A DNA stretch of 64,000 nucleotides from Actinomycetota bacterium. Its GTDB lineage: Bacteria > Actinomycetota > Actinomycetes > S36-B12 > UBA10799. The notes beneath the pieces are model-generated. The model made no database searches, had not been told where the DNA came from, and saw only the letters and a program-made list of their open reading frames with translations. A program made the position numbers and the translations under genes. Below are positions 63,946-64,000 of this stretch, in pieces (positions within the stretch are counted from its first letter, which is position 1; each line of letters starts with the position of its first letter). The stretch is from positions 124,001-188,000 of the forward strand of contig JACJWR010000004.1 in assembly GCA_020637055.1 (NCBI GenBank), read 5' to 3'.

Positions 63946-64000
63946 TCACCCGGGTCGGGCGGAGCCGCCGAGTTGCTCGGCGAACCAGTAGCCGGAGTCT
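63946..64000 (-). CDS. 3' end of a leftward gene, cut by window edge
   Basis: An open frame enters at 64000 and ends in TGA at 63948-63946, giving the tail DSGYWFAEQLGGSARPG. Convergent with the previous gene and in a plausible codon pattern, but only 17 residues are visible, so no identity can be assigned. Confidence 0.4.
   Translation of the reverse strand, partial: DSGYWFAEQLGGSARPG

Overview
The window is high-G+C actinobacterial (Actinomycetota) chromosome, almost wholly coding. The lineage call rests on WhiB1, the SigR/RsrA redox pair, the fused Kgd 2-oxoglutarate enzyme, the 24-residue ribosomal protein bL37, the LysX-type lysyltransferase/lysyl-tRNA synthetase fusion, frequent GTG and TTG starts, and 4-nt start/stop overlaps. 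I saw no rRNA, tRNA, CRISPR array, insertion sequence or phage genes. No gene-free stretch exceeds 300 bases; the longest is 43172-43429. The genus cannot be named from sequence alone.

Layout. 1-13.6 kb holds cell-envelope and surface genes: a partial Rpf-like transglycosylase, a wall-anchored M11-like protein whose catalytic Glu is replaced by Gln, a MinD-like ATPase, a serine-hydrolase lipoprotein with ornithine aminotransferase, a Pro-Thr-rich membrane protein divergent from a class A penicillin-binding protein, a P450 and an AI-2E-type permease. 13.6-19 kb is the conserved actinobacterial block hisN-rsgA-aroA / SRAP-sigR-rsrA, with a SigR-type promoter upstream of sigR, followed by bL37. 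19-30.4 kb is rich in biotin-related genes: biotin carboxylase, a free biotinyl domain, a BsaP candidate, and the operon bioA-bioF::bioD-bioB. Interleaved with these are a solitary PilT ATPase, a thioesterase, a matrixin-like protease and an acetolactate-synthase-like gene carrying about eleven frameshifts. 30.4-35 kb has signalling genes (PdtaS, WhiB1, a lipid kinase, SigF with its anti-sigma factor).

35-43 kb is central metabolism (malic enzyme, quinone-oxidoreductase-like protein, kgd with its small partner, an acyl-CoA dehydrogenase, a CbiX-like protein). 43-50 kb has a sugar porter, an alpha/beta hydrolase, a repeat-rich DUF2510 membrane protein and acetoacetyl-CoA synthetase. 50-57 kb has lysX and the pta-ackA acetate pair. 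57-64 kb has several poorly characterised envelope proteins, a FadE-type acyl-CoA dehydrogenase, a TauE/SafE permease, a MarR/MFS efflux pair with a candidate operator, and a hypothetical protein behind a perfect palindrome.

How it fits together. The order sigH-rshA-biotinyl protein-pdtaS-whiB1-lipid kinase is known from Mycobacterium. Here the same genes occur in order, but about 10 kb containing pilT and the biotin operon lies between the biotinyl protein and pdtaS. The most unusual items are the BioF-BioD fusion, the frameshift-dense IlvG-like locus, the HQxxH pseudo-protease, and several sharp inverted repeats in divergent promoter regions.
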